64,000 nt of DNA, taken from the NCBI RefSeq assembly GCF_000963945.1, contig NZ_BAMW01000024.1, forward strand, positions 55,479 through 119,478, written 5' to 3'. Below, in pieces: positions 32,546 to 40,544 of this stretch. The DNA comes from Acetobacter indonesiensis. Lineage in GTDB: Bacteria; Pseudomonadota; Alphaproteobacteria; Acetobacterales; Acetobacteraceae. The translations under genes and the position numbers were made by a program. Numbering within the stretch: position 1 is the first letter of the stretch; each line of letters opens with the position of its first letter. The notes beneath the pieces are model-generated. The model saw only the letters and a program-made list of their open reading frames with translations, ran no database searches and was not told the DNA's origin.

Positions 32546-33781
32546 TTAGTTTTTTGTTGCTACGTTTGTTGTAAACACGACACCAACACTGACATTGGCT
32601 GCCATATTAACTCTTGCCTGCGTTGGCATCTGTTGCATCAAGGCACTATTAACCTGGTTAGCTGCCTGCCCGGCCGCGACACCAAGTTGCTGGGGAAAAT
32701 TGAGGCGTTGGACGTAATTAACGTTCCCAAGTCCACCGATTGAACCAACCGTATTCGATGTTGTTTCAAGCGCAGACCCGAGACCTTGAACAAAGGCGGC
32801 CGCTCCTGGCAGTATGAATCGTTCGACGTAGAGTTGATCAACGCTAGACGCAACTGCTGCCTCCATTGTTTTAGGTGCTACGACCATCCCAGTGACAGTA
32901 AGTGGGTCTCCTTTGTGGTACACGGTTTTAACTGACAGAACCAAACGATTCATATGGCCGCCTGCGCGTGAGACCGAAGCTATCATTCTGTCGCCTGCAA
33001 TCGGACCGGAATCCGCTTCCAGTACAATTTCGCCATTCAGATCGCTGTTTGTAGCGGTTACTGTGTGGGCATAAATCCCTCGTCCTGCGGGGATCAGCAC
33101 ATGATCTTTGGACACAACCGAGTTGCGTGCTGACTGAGATAGAGAGCTCGCTGAGGACTTATCGTTCTTGTTGCTATCAGCAGCATCACTCTTAGCAGTC
33201 AGATCCTCCTGAGTGAACATAACGGAAGTGACAGGAACGTGTCCCACCATACGATTTCGGAGTGCGTTAATGGCGCCCGTATACTTTGCTATAGCTGGGT
33301 TAGGTCCCTGACCGTCGGATGAAGGCGCTACAGCATAGGCTGGCGCAGTCTGGACAGGCGCCTGAACGGGCGTGGGAGCAACTTGAGCAGAAGGAGTGGG
33401 CAAGCGTTTTGCCATTGAGGGGTCTTCTTCCTCACCCACTTCGTGGATTGGCTCAGGTGGGGTTACTGACTTTCCCGGAGCAAAATCAGGAGTGTAAGAG
33501 TTCCCCGTCTTTTGGGCGGTGCGAGCACTGTCCTCAATCTCTTCGCGTCGTAGTTGCTCCTGTTTTGGCGTCGCGTTGAGGCCACCAGGCAAAGGGTTGA
33601 TAGTCTGTGTCGTACCCGCATTGGATTGCGGCATTTCACGGTGATGAATGGAACTTACTGCTAGTACAACGATGACTAAAGACGCAACGATCCCGCCAAT
33701 TATAAACAGCCGACGATTACCACCTTCTCCAGCTCGGCTAAGGATGTGTCTGAATTTGATCTGTTTGAAGTTGAAAGACAT
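32546..33781 (-). CDS. icmE: IcmE/DotG (TraO) core channel protein
   Basis: 411 residues: one N-terminal membrane helix (RLFIIGGIVASLVIVVLAVS), a Pro/Glu-rich periplasmic stalk, and a C-terminal VirB10/TrbI-like domain (DHVLIPAGRGIYAHTVTATNSDLNG is split by normal family features; ATIAG-type IAGDRMIASVSRAGG). Much shorter than Legionella DotG (1048) because the pentapeptide-repeat stalk is missing, as in IncI TraO (429). Overlaps icmK by 1 nt. Confidence 0.93.
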   Translation of the reverse strand: MSFNFKQIKFRHILSRAGEGGNRRLFIIGGIVASLVIVVLAVSSIHHREMPQSNAGTTQTINPLPGGLNATPKQEQLRREEIEDSARTAQKTGNSYTPDFAPGKSVTPPEPIHEVGEEEDPSMAKRLPTPSAQVAPTPVQAPVQTAPAYAVAPSSDGQGPNPAIAKYTGAINALRNRMVGHVPVTSVMFTQEDLTAKSDAADSNKNDKSSASSLSQSARNSVVSKDHVLIPAGRGIYAHTVTATNSDLNGEIVLEADSGPIAGDRMIASVSRAGGHMNRLVLSVKTVYHKGDPLTVTGMVVAPKTMEAAVASSVDQLYVERFILPGAAAFVQGLGSALETTSNTVGSIGGLGNVNYVQRLNFPQQLGVAAGQAANQVNSALMQQMPTQARVNMAANVSVGVVFTTNVATKN

Positions 33782-34761
33782 TACTGAGCCTCCCGAATGC
33801 TGGCCGAAACGGTGCGTCCTGAATCTGACAGCAGAACATAGGGCGTCTCATGAAACGCATAGATGGTGTAACCACCTTCACCATGCTCTGAGCTATCCCA
33901 TGCAGGCGTCATAAGAACGAGCTTAGTTCTCAGATACATTTCGTTGCCAATTTTCCACGCTCGAACATCGTCGGGGGAAACGCCTTCAACGCTTAAGGGA
34001 ACTGCAGCGGCTGGTGCAATGCCACTTAGCATCGCATTGAGATAGGGGTCTCCTGTAGCCGGAGCACCTGGTCGGGTATCAATTTCAACTTTTGCGTTGG
34101 GACCATCGCCAGCGACACGGACTGTCAGGTTGTCATCATAGGACCCACGACCGGCCAGCAAAAGAAAGGAAATAGGTTTAGGTGCATCCTTCAGAGTAAC
34201 CAACAAACCACCGCGAGGCTGAAGCGAAAGCGGTTGTATATTGATTGTATTGCTGCCTTTGTATGGCACGCAAACGTAAAAACCTGATGTTTCCACTGCC
34301 GGAGAGCCAGATTTCTCAGAGGATCCATTGGCAGACGCACCACAATTGGTCCCGCCAGAAGGATTGGCCGTCATACTACCGAGATTCCACGCAATCGGCC
34401 AAGGCTGTCCAGTGCGGTCTACAAAGGAAATTGCAGTTGGATACCCTTTAGCAGTGAAGATGATGCTTGTTTGTTGGCCTGGTTGGAAAGAGACACGAAT
34501 TGCCGGTCTTACGTTCGGAGTTGCCATCTCGGTCTGAACAGCTTCTTGTGCGCGATCGACCTCTTTCAGCCGCTTGCCAAGCCTCATGATTTCCTCAGGT
34601 GTTAACGGAATTGCCTCACGTTCAGCCTGTTGACGTGCCAATTGATCTTGGTCTGGCATGCCATTGATCTGTGCAGATTGGCTGGCTGTCACGTTCTGGG
34701 CGTGGGCTGCCATAGGGAACAGGGCAAACGGAAGAATGAGGAGAGTTTTTAGTGTTTTCAT
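33781..34761 (-). CDS. icmK: IcmK/DotH (TraN) outer-membrane core protein
   Basis: 326 residues with signal peptide MKTLKTLLILPFALFPMAAHAQ. Family features: IPLTPEEIMRLGKRLKEVDRA near 50-70, RPAIRVSFQPGQQTSIIFTAKGYPTAI split over 88-115 with FVDRTGQPWPI, and late KLVLMTPAWDSSEHGEGG plus YAFHETPYVLL. DotH (361) forms the outer-membrane ring with DotC/DotD. It starts 4 nt after icmL ends. Confidence 0.94.
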   Translation of the reverse strand: MKTLKTLLILPFALFPMAAHAQNVTASQSAQINGMPDQDQLARQQAEREAIPLTPEEIMRLGKRLKEVDRAQEAVQTEMATPNVRPAIRVSFQPGQQTSIIFTAKGYPTAISFVDRTGQPWPIAWNLGSMTANPSGGTNCGASANGSSEKSGSPAVETSGFYVCVPYKGSNTINIQPLSLQPRGGLLVTLKDAPKPISFLLLAGRGSYDDNLTVRVAGDGPNAKVEIDTRPGAPATGDPYLNAMLSGIAPAAAVPLSVEGVSPDDVRAWKIGNEMYLRTKLVLMTPAWDSSEHGEGGYTIYAFHETPYVLLSDSGRTVSASIREAQ

Positions 34762-34765
34762 GGCC

Positions 34766-35410
34766 TTAATTCCTCACCGGCCCAATAACCAGTTGGCTTA
34801 TGGCCAGCCCATCAGGGTGATCCATATCGTCAACACGATCTATGATCATGGTCGCCATCAGTGTTTGGGTATTCTGCTGGTTGACGTTTTCGCACGTCTG
34901 AATGAAAGGAAACTGGACAACGTAATGCGCGCGTCCGTTCACTATCTTCTGGTCACGAATAGTCGCAGCGCGTGTCGGCTGAGCAAAGCATAGTAATTTT
35001 GCCTGTTTCAGCTTATCAAGATTACCTGCTTTAATAAAAGATCGAGCGAAACTGTTCCATCCATCAATAGTGTAATGCGCTCCGGCAGTATTTAGCTGCG
35101 AAGGGTAATCACGGTAGTTGATGTTATAGGGTGCTATGCCCCATCGCACAGCCCACGACAGGAGCTGGTCCTGACCCAATATAGGACTATCCAACGGCAC
35201 AGCGGGGCGCGGCGGGTTTTGTCCATCCACATAGAAAAACTTTGGGCGTGGTGGATTGGCCCAGATGTAAACATCATGAACAACAAACACCGTGATGAGG
35301 GCAACGAGAGTAATATTTACCCACAATGATCTTTCAACAACACGTCCCTGAAAATCCGGGTCACTGAGACGCCGGAGAATGGCCTGCTTCCGACTTTTCA
35401 TAGCGTCCAC
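34766..35410 (-). CDS. icmL: IcmL/DotI (TraM) inner-membrane protein
   Basis: 214 residues, as in DotI (212). Short cytoplasmic head with RRLSDPDFQGRVVERSLW, one membrane helix (VNITLVALITVFVVHDVYIW), then the periplasmic domain: AVRWGIAPYNINYRDYPSQLN, AHYTIDGWNSFARSFIKAGN and FPFIQTCENVNQQNTQTL, all DotI-type. A start at 35401 is also possible. First gene of icmL-K-E. Confidence 0.95.
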   Translation of the reverse strand: MDAMKSRKQAILRRLSDPDFQGRVVERSLWVNITLVALITVFVVHDVYIWANPPRPKFFYVDGQNPPRPAVPLDSPILGQDQLLSWAVRWGIAPYNINYRDYPSQLNTAGAHYTIDGWNSFARSFIKAGNLDKLKQAKLLCFAQPTRAATIRDQKIVNGRAHYVVQFPFIQTCENVNQQNTQTLMATMIIDRVDDMDHPDGLAISQLVIGPVRN

Positions 35411-35492
35411 CCCCCAAGGGCGCGGACAATTCTATTTAGACCTATCATCGATCTGTCCTTCTTAGATGTTTCTGAGGACAGCCTGATAGTTT

Positions 35493-35503
35493 CAGATGCG
35501 ACC
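35493..35503 (-). promoter_or_regulatory. GTCGCATSATG-related element, copy 10
   Basis: GTCGCATCTGA on the minus strand (core GTCGCATC kept, ending diverged), about 82 nt before icmL; an AT-rich tract lies upstream. Confidence 0.5.
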
Positions 35504-35536
35504 AGATGCTTTTATTTTCAGTTCTGCTAAATTTTT

Positions 35537-36430
35537 TTAAGCTGCAAGATCATATGCGGCCACGAGGCTACGCAAACGGCGGGAATTTCTTGCGCGACGG
35601 CTGATCCGGCGAAGTTTACTGTTTGTCCAGAAACGTGCCCCTTCCATGACGTTGCAATCCCGACGAAAGATTCCACGATCTTTAATATAAGAGATCGCAT
35701 TTTCGCAGATAAAGTAATCCAGTTTCTTACGTCTTGATTCAGGAATGCACTCTTCCAAGCTGGCATGTGACCTGATGGCGTCCGATGTAAGGAGAAAATC
35801 CTTTGCAATGATATGATGGCTTTGAAGTGCAAAATATCGATGAGCGCATTCAATATTGGCTGCCTCATTCCAACGAGTTTTGTCAGACCTTGCCATGCAG
35901 GTGATGGTCACAAGGTTTCTGCAGCAGCGCACACGGTAGGTCCGGCCACGCAATTCTTTGCGTGTGAGAACACTGGCCTGTGCCCAGGTCAGCAAGGTCT
36001 TTTTGCTAGATTTGAGCGCACTATTGCGTAATTCTGTTTTGTGTTTCTCTGCTGTCTCGCGCGAGACTTGTGTACGGGCAGGAAGTCCCAATGCTCTACG
36101 TTTTCCAGAAACACTGGAGCGGGAGCGCTTAAGTGTTTTTGCGATGTCCCCGGCTTGCTCGCCTCTAGTCCACATTTGACCGAGGATAATCAGTTCCTCC
36201 GCTTGCCATGCCTTTTGACGATCAGGCACCCGGTAGCCATGCATGACGGGCGCTTTGTCCCAACCTTCATACGCAGCTTCCGCTTCCTCAATAGTGACCC
36301 CAAGCAGTTCTGAGGTGAGTGTGAAATCACGTGTCAGACGCATAACCTTTCTGATCATCTGTATGGAAACAGACTGAGGAAGCCAGAAGCGATCATTTCT
36401 GGTGATGACAGCGCAATCGAGCATGACCAA
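35537..36430 (-). CDS. DNA-binding protein with a GcrA-like helix-turn-helix
   Basis: 297 residues. Near residues 75-120, WQAEELIILGQMWTRGEQAG, then DIAKTLKRSRSSVSGKRRALGLPAR, has the GcrA pattern (W..E....L..LW..G.....IA..L...R..V..K..RLGL). The remainder is basic with scattered cysteines (YRVRCCRN, IECAHRYF) and no known domain. GcrA is an alphaproteobacterial cell-cycle regulator acting with DNA methylation. It sits upstream of icmL in the same direction and could be a plasmid regulator of transfer. Confidence 0.65.
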   Translation of the reverse strand: MVMLDCAVITRNDRFWLPQSVSIQMIRKVMRLTRDFTLTSELLGVTIEEAEAAYEGWDKAPVMHGYRVPDRQKAWQAEELIILGQMWTRGEQAGDIAKTLKRSRSSVSGKRRALGLPARTQVSRETAEKHKTELRNSALKSSKKTLLTWAQASVLTRKELRGRTYRVRCCRNLVTITCMARSDKTRWNEAANIECAHRYFALQSHHIIAKDFLLTSDAIRSHASLEECIPESRRKKLDYFICENAISYIKDRGIFRRDCNVMEGARFWTNSKLRRISRRARNSRRLRSLVAAYDLAA

Positions 36431-36841
36431 ATCCCGTCATAAGGTAACTGATTTAGTCCGAATAGCATGAAAAGAACTTCAAGAGTCAACAAAAAATGCG
36501 ACTAGGAATGACCACCTGTGGTCGTCAAAAAAATCACTCCCGTCAGAAATTCTGAGTATGATTTTTCGGAGTGACAGTCTGACGGTGGGGGTTGTCTATT
36601 TGATAAATCTGTTCTGTATCAGACAAGCGTCTGTAATTTATACATAATTTATTGAGTGGTCAGTTGGTCCAGACTTCCGCTGCCAGAACGAAGTGGATTG
36701 TGTCGCGCGTCTTCAGTTATAAATCAGCCGCGGTGTTGGTCTCACGCTAACGTGATATTTTTTCTGATTTATTTATGAAATTTCGCTCTTGAATAACTTC
36801 ACCCCGTTCCCACTGAGGAATAACGGAGCGAAGTTTGAGGA
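36431..36841. other. Structured intergenic region with several dyads
   Basis: No gene. It holds ATGCGAC at 36496-36502 (a weak minus-strand relative of the dispersed motif), the palindrome GACCACCTGTGGTC (36510-36523), nested dyads TCACTCC/GGAGTGA (36534-36540, 36568-36574) and CCGTCAGA/TCTGACGG (36540-36547, 36578-36585), and CAGAC/GTCTG (36620-36633). The right half is AT-rich. It may hold promoters and operators for the GcrA-like gene or an origin-like element. Confidence 0.55.
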
Positions 36842-37687
36842 TTAACTAGTTAGTGTATCCTTCATCGCGTCAGCCGGGCTGGTTGTGCGACGTATGTATT
36901 CGAGCGTGGCCAACAAGTCACTCACCTGACTAATTTGATCACCAGCAATCATAGATGCTGCACGCCGCTCAAGGTCGATTTGTTGTTTTGCAGCTACGTC
37001 ATCATATCTTATAAAAAAGGCTGGGTGAACATTCAGTGCTTCGGCAAGTTGGTAGAGTGTCTGAAGTGATGGATTTTGCATACCGGCTTCAATGACAAAG
37101 ATTGAACCTAATGCTACACTTGCGGCGTTCGCCAAATCTGCCCTTGACCATTCTTTTAAAATTCTCAAACTACGCAGACGTCGGCCAAAAGTGATCAAGC
37201 TCTCAAGTGAATTCTGAGGAGAAACGTTATAGGTTTCCTCAGCCGTAAAAACAGCCAACGCCGCATCCATGTCTGGTTTAACAACCCGAGCGACATCCGT
37301 AAGAGATCTAATAAGATCTAGAATCTGAGGCTTGAAGGTTTTCAGATTCTCGGTCGATTGCAATAGCAGCTTCACCTTGCTGGCGGTTAGTTTAGGTGGA
37401 AATTCATCAATTGAGCCTCCGTGTGGTGGTAGAATTTTCATCGGATCAAGTTTCATGGCCTTTATCAGTCCTGCAACAGTTCCGACAGAGAACCCTTTTC
37501 CGTTTTCACGGCTTGATTCGAAATATTTTATAGTGGTTACTGTGACCCCTGAAATCAAAGAAAGTCTCTTCACCGTTAGTCCAATGTTTTTACGATGTTC
37601 AGTGAGCTCTGTACTTATCCTTTTGTATAGAAGACTATCGATAAACAGTCTTGCATTGGCCTGCGTCTCTTTCGGTTTCTTAGCCAT
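36842..37687 (-). CDS. XRE-type regulator with two helix-turn-helix regions
   Basis: 281 residues from ATG 37687 (AAAGAG upstream). Two Cro/CI-like domains: near 24-80, ISTELTEHRKNIGLTVKRLS followed by SGVTVTTIKYFES; and near 185-245, LRSLRILKEWSRADLANAAS followed by LGSIFVIEAGMQNPSLQTLY. Two different DNA-binding modules in one chain suggest a regulator with more than one operator. Divergent from the tcpQ-like/dotA side and lacking the GTCGCATSATG element itself, so it is a candidate controller of that motif. Confidence 0.85.
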   Translation of the reverse strand: MAKKPKETQANARLFIDSLLYKRISTELTEHRKNIGLTVKRLSLISGVTVTTIKYFESSRENGKGFSVGTVAGLIKAMKLDPMKILPPHGGSIDEFPPKLTASKVKLLLQSTENLKTFKPQILDLIRSLTDVARVVKPDMDAALAVFTAEETYNVSPQNSLESLITFGRRLRSLRILKEWSRADLANAASVALGSIFVIEAGMQNPSLQTLYQLAEALNVHPAFFIRYDDVAAKQQIDLERRAASMIAGDQISQVSDLLATLEYIRRTTSPADAMKDTLTS

Positions 37688-37827
37688 ATCATAACTCTTT
37701 CTCGGCAGGCGCCCTGACCGCCATAAGATCAGGGACAAAACACCGTCATTAAGGTGCTTTTAACAGCGCGTGTGGTCCTTTCGTTCGTTAAACTCCACTC
37801 AAGTCAATATCAGTCAATACCAATATA

Positions 37828-37843
37828 TCGAGTGTTAACTCGA
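37828..37843. promoter_or_regulatory. Operator-like dyad between divergent genes
   Basis: TCGAGT (37828-37833) and ACTCGA (37838-37843) around GTTA, in AT-rich DNA between the XRE regulator and the plus-strand gene at 37905. A plausible regulator site. Confidence 0.45.
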
Positions 37844-37859
37844 CTTAATATGGTTTTTG

Positions 37860-37870
37860 GTCGCATCATA
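37860..37870 (+). promoter_or_regulatory. GTCGCATSATG element, copy 11
   Basis: GTCGCATCATA (last base differs) after a T-rich stretch, 34 nt before the ATG at 37905. Confidence 0.6.
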
Positions 37871-37904
37871 ATGGGTTTCATATGGTTTCGAAGGAGAGAA
37901 ACCT

Positions 37905-38384
37905 ATGATTATCCCCACTATCTGTCTTACAGTCGGCCTATTAGCGAGTGACTATCATCGACAGTCGATGTTCCATAATACCGCATTTGAACTGGTTCAA
38001 CCAAGTCAATCGACTACGACAACCAACCACAAGCAAGTCGATTCAACAATCGACGCTAAATCGATTGATAAAACCCATCAAGCGTCAACTGTGACTCCGA
38101 ACAAAGACACAGTTAAAGCGACACATAACCATTTCCGTCGTGTTGATGGCTTTGGGCAACAAGTTCCATTGGACTTTGCCGTAAGACAGATTGTGCCACC
38201 TCACGTCAAAGTAACGTTTGCGCCGGATGTAGACCTCTCCAGACAGGTGAACTGGGCAGGCGGAGATACATGGAACAGAGTATTGGCTTCCGCTGTGGAC
38301 CCTCTCGGTTACGCCATCGACGTTGGGCACAATTCCGTCCGAATTCTAACAAAAAAAGCTGTTTCGTCGCATCATGATCACTGA
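37905..38384 (+). CDS. TcpQ-domain protein
   Basis: 159 residues. After a short hydrophobic N-terminus and a Thr/Lys/His-rich linker, the last 75 residues read VPLDFAVRQIVPPHVKVTFA, then VNWAGGDTWNRVLASAVDPL and GHNSVRILTKK, matching the TcpQ domain (PilL/TcpQ C-terminal, an STN/N0-like fold). Such proteins assist secretins or other outer-membrane complexes. GGAG lies 9 nt before the ATG. The coding DNA is unusually rich in TCGA/TCGATT. The next operon's regulatory motif overlaps its 3' end. Confidence 0.8.
   Translation: MIIPTICLTVGLLASDYHRQSMFHNTAFELVQPSQSTTTTNHKQVDSTIDAKSIDKTHQASTVTPNKDTVKATHNHFRRVDGFGQQVPLDFAVRQIVPPHVKVTFAPDVDLSRQVNWAGGDTWNRVLASAVDPLGYAIDVGHNSVRILTKKAVSSHHDH
38366..38376 (+). 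promoter_or_regulatory. GTCGCATSATG element, copy 12
   Basis: Exact GTCGCATCATG inside the last codons of the TcpQ-like gene, 35 nt before the operon that ends in dotA. Confidence 0.65.
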
Positions 38385-38411
38385 CGGTTGCCTCAATACA
38401 GGAGGTAACCC

Positions 38412-38795
38412 ATGGCGCAGGCGACAACACCGCACGGCAATCGAGACAGAACGCAACACGGCGATGTCTTGATGGCTCTTGAAAACCTTGCCCGAGACAT
38501 TTCCCAGCAAGGTTCTGATTACACTCTCCATCGTCTTCAGGACCCCGAAGTCCGATTAGTCTGGACCAGAACGCTAGAGTTAATACCACCCCAATATTGG
38601 AATGAACTGCGGCAAGCTTTGGATGAGCTGACGGGTCCTCATGGAAGTCTATCCGGGCTGCTTAGTGGGGATTCACCGTTCACGAGAGGTGTCTTCGGTC
38701 GCGCAAGGGTGGAAACACTGGGGCGTCTGATAGCTCCTGAACGCTTGCAAACCCTCGCTAATATCATCCCCTCACATGCAAAGACTTCCTCATGA
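38412..38795 (+). CDS. Hypothetical protein, first gene of the dotA operon
   Basis: 127 residues, soluble, no recognised family. AGGAGG lies 6 nt before the ATG, a strong ribosome site. The C-terminal half (LTGPHGSLSGLLSGDSPFTR) is Gly/Leu-rich. It overlaps the next gene by 4 nt (ATGA), so translation is coupled through the operon. Confidence 0.7.
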   Translation: MAQATTPHGNRDRTQHGDVLMALENLARDISQQGSDYTLHRLQDPEVRLVWTRTLELIPPQYWNELRQALDELTGPHGSLSGLLSGDSPFTRGVFGRARVETLGRLIAPERLQTLANIIPSHAKTSS

Positions 38796-39355
38796 AGGTA
38801 AGAGATCACCTTTTCTCAGCCGTCATTTTTGCTGGGCTTCTGTCGAACCCAGCTTTGGCGCAACAGACTGAACAGGGAAGTGTCGGCTGCGCCGATTTAA
38901 CCCAGGCGGCGGCAAACGCTATCAACCAACGCGTACAGGCTAATGATGCCTATGAAAAACAACCTGAAAGCGTTGGTGCGCTCTCCTGTCTGGACGGCTT
39001 CCTCCATGGCCAGGGCCTGAATGTCATTACGAGCGGCCTGGATCCGGCTTCTCTCATCCAAAGTCTTGAAGACCAGTTGGGATCGCAGATTTGTCAGGCT
39101 GCTCAGAGTGCCTGGGGAAGCGCTATGGGCGGCACACAGTGTAGCCTGAGCTTATCAGGCATCAATCTGGGCCTTGGTTTTGGAAACGTCGGTAGTGGCA
39201 CGATGTGCCCGTCACTCAATTTTGGCGGCGGTGGTCCACCACTGGCATCAGGTGGAATTGGCACAACCGCGGGCTCAGGATCGCTTTACGTCCAGAGCAA
39301 TCCACTCCTGCCGGCCGGTTATAGCGCCAACAGTATCATGGATGGAGTGTTCTGA
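38792..39355 (+). CDS. Exported protein of the dotA operon
   Basis: 187 residues with signal peptide (HLFSAVIFAGLLSNPALAQ). Mature part carries cysteines (VGCADL, LSCLDGF, QICQAA, TQCSLS, TMCPSL) and a Gly-rich tail. No family named; the spacing of cysteines suggests disulfides in the periplasm. One-base overlap with the next gene (TGATG) indicates a tight operon. Confidence 0.72.
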   Translation: MKVRDHLFSAVIFAGLLSNPALAQQTEQGSVGCADLTQAAANAINQRVQANDAYEKQPESVGALSCLDGFLHGQGLNVITSGLDPASLIQSLEDQLGSQICQAAQSAWGSAMGGTQCSLSLSGINLGLGFGNVGSGTMCPSLNFGGGGPPLASGGIGTTAGSGSLYVQSNPLLPAGYSANSIMDGVF

Positions 39356-40530
39356 TGCCCAAACAGATCACAAGGACTTTCCTCCTTGCAGCCGGTGTCT
39401 GCGTCCTGACAACCAGCTTACAACCCAGACAAGCTTATGGTTTAGGTGAGGCGGCTGTCGTTTTTGCTATCCACGCTTTGCAGAGCTTTATGGGAAAGCA
39501 GATGGATAAGGTTGGTGATAACATCACCAACAGCCTCAATGACATGAGTAATCCTCATTCTGTCTCGTCAATGATCCGCGATGCAGCAACCCAGCAAGCT
39601 AATTATGCCAAAGGCCAAGTCGCCGCACAAAGCCGGATTGCCGATGCGCAGAACACCGCTATGGCGGCCTTCCTCAGGCGACAACAAGAAACAGGCATCC
39701 GTGATGAACACATGATGTCGCCAGAGTTCTGCAGTGGATTGGACAGTCAACAAGCCACCATGGCTGCAGCGAAGGCTTCCAGATCAGCCCTGGGGGCTAT
39801 TACAACGATTGTTGAGCCGCGTGGTGAAGCCGCAAAAGGAACGCCCTCATATTACGGCCGCGCTCAGGGTGTCGATGCCAATACAGTTTTCCATCTGAGA
39901 CGTTACTGCTCTCAGGAAGATGTTGACGCGGGGCTATGCAGTTCTGTTTCCCGTCTGCCCAATGCAGATCAGCGGGCAAGCACGCTTTTTATGAGTGATA
40001 CACTCTCCAATGATGGGGCTGTCGATGCGGCCAATGATTACTCTACCAGTCTTATCCAGCCTGTAGCTCCAGCTGCAATTCGAGGTGAGCAAGCGACTAG
40101 CACCATGGGTCGTGAGCAGATGATCCAACGGCGCTCATACAATGCCCGTATGTCTCTGGCACGCTTTATTCTCGCTTTTATTACGGCGCTTGAAACTCCT
40201 TCTGTATCGCTCACAGCAGATCAGAAGAAAGAAATGCAGGCAGAAGGACTCAAGCCTCTTGATCGCGCATCATGGCTTCAGGCCATGAGTCTCGAAGTCA
40301 ATCGCCGCGTATCCAGCGTCAGCTGGAATGCATCATTACAGGCTATGCCAACCGCAAGTGTTCTGCGTGAAATCGCAACAGAGCTGGCACAATCGAACTA
40401 TCTGGCCATGCAAAATTACCGCCTTGGTCTTTATCAGGCGTCGGTAGGTGCGACCGGTATCGCACAGACAGAGGAAGCTCATATGCAGCATGCCTCTAAC
40501 AAAATGCCCTCTCCGACAATCAATCCTTAG
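39355..40530 (+). CDS. Exported conjugation protein; candidate IcmX/TraW analogue
   Basis: 391 residues with signal peptide (TFLLAAGVCVLTTSLQPRQAYG). Mature part is helical and Ala/Gln-rich, with MMSPEFCSGLDSQQATMAAAK and LRRYCSQEDVDAGLCSS. No clear family. Large exported proteins of this size near dotA (icmX in Legionella, TraW in IncI) suggest the analogy; it is positional, not sequence-proven. Confidence 0.65.
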   Translation: MPKQITRTFLLAAGVCVLTTSLQPRQAYGLGEAAVVFAIHALQSFMGKQMDKVGDNITNSLNDMSNPHSVSSMIRDAATQQANYAKGQVAAQSRIADAQNTAMAAFLRRQQETGIRDEHMMSPEFCSGLDSQQATMAAAKASRSALGAITTIVEPRGEAAKGTPSYYGRAQGVDANTVFHLRRYCSQEDVDAGLCSSVSRLPNADQRASTLFMSDTLSNDGAVDAANDYSTSLIQPVAPAAIRGEQATSTMGREQMIQRRSYNARMSLARFILAFITALETPSVSLTADQKKEMQAEGLKPLDRASWLQAMSLEVNRRVSSVSWNASLQAMPTASVLREIATELAQSNYLAMQNYRLGLYQASVGATGIAQTEEAHMQHASNKMPSPTINP

Positions 40531-40544
40531 AACAAGAGAAGATT

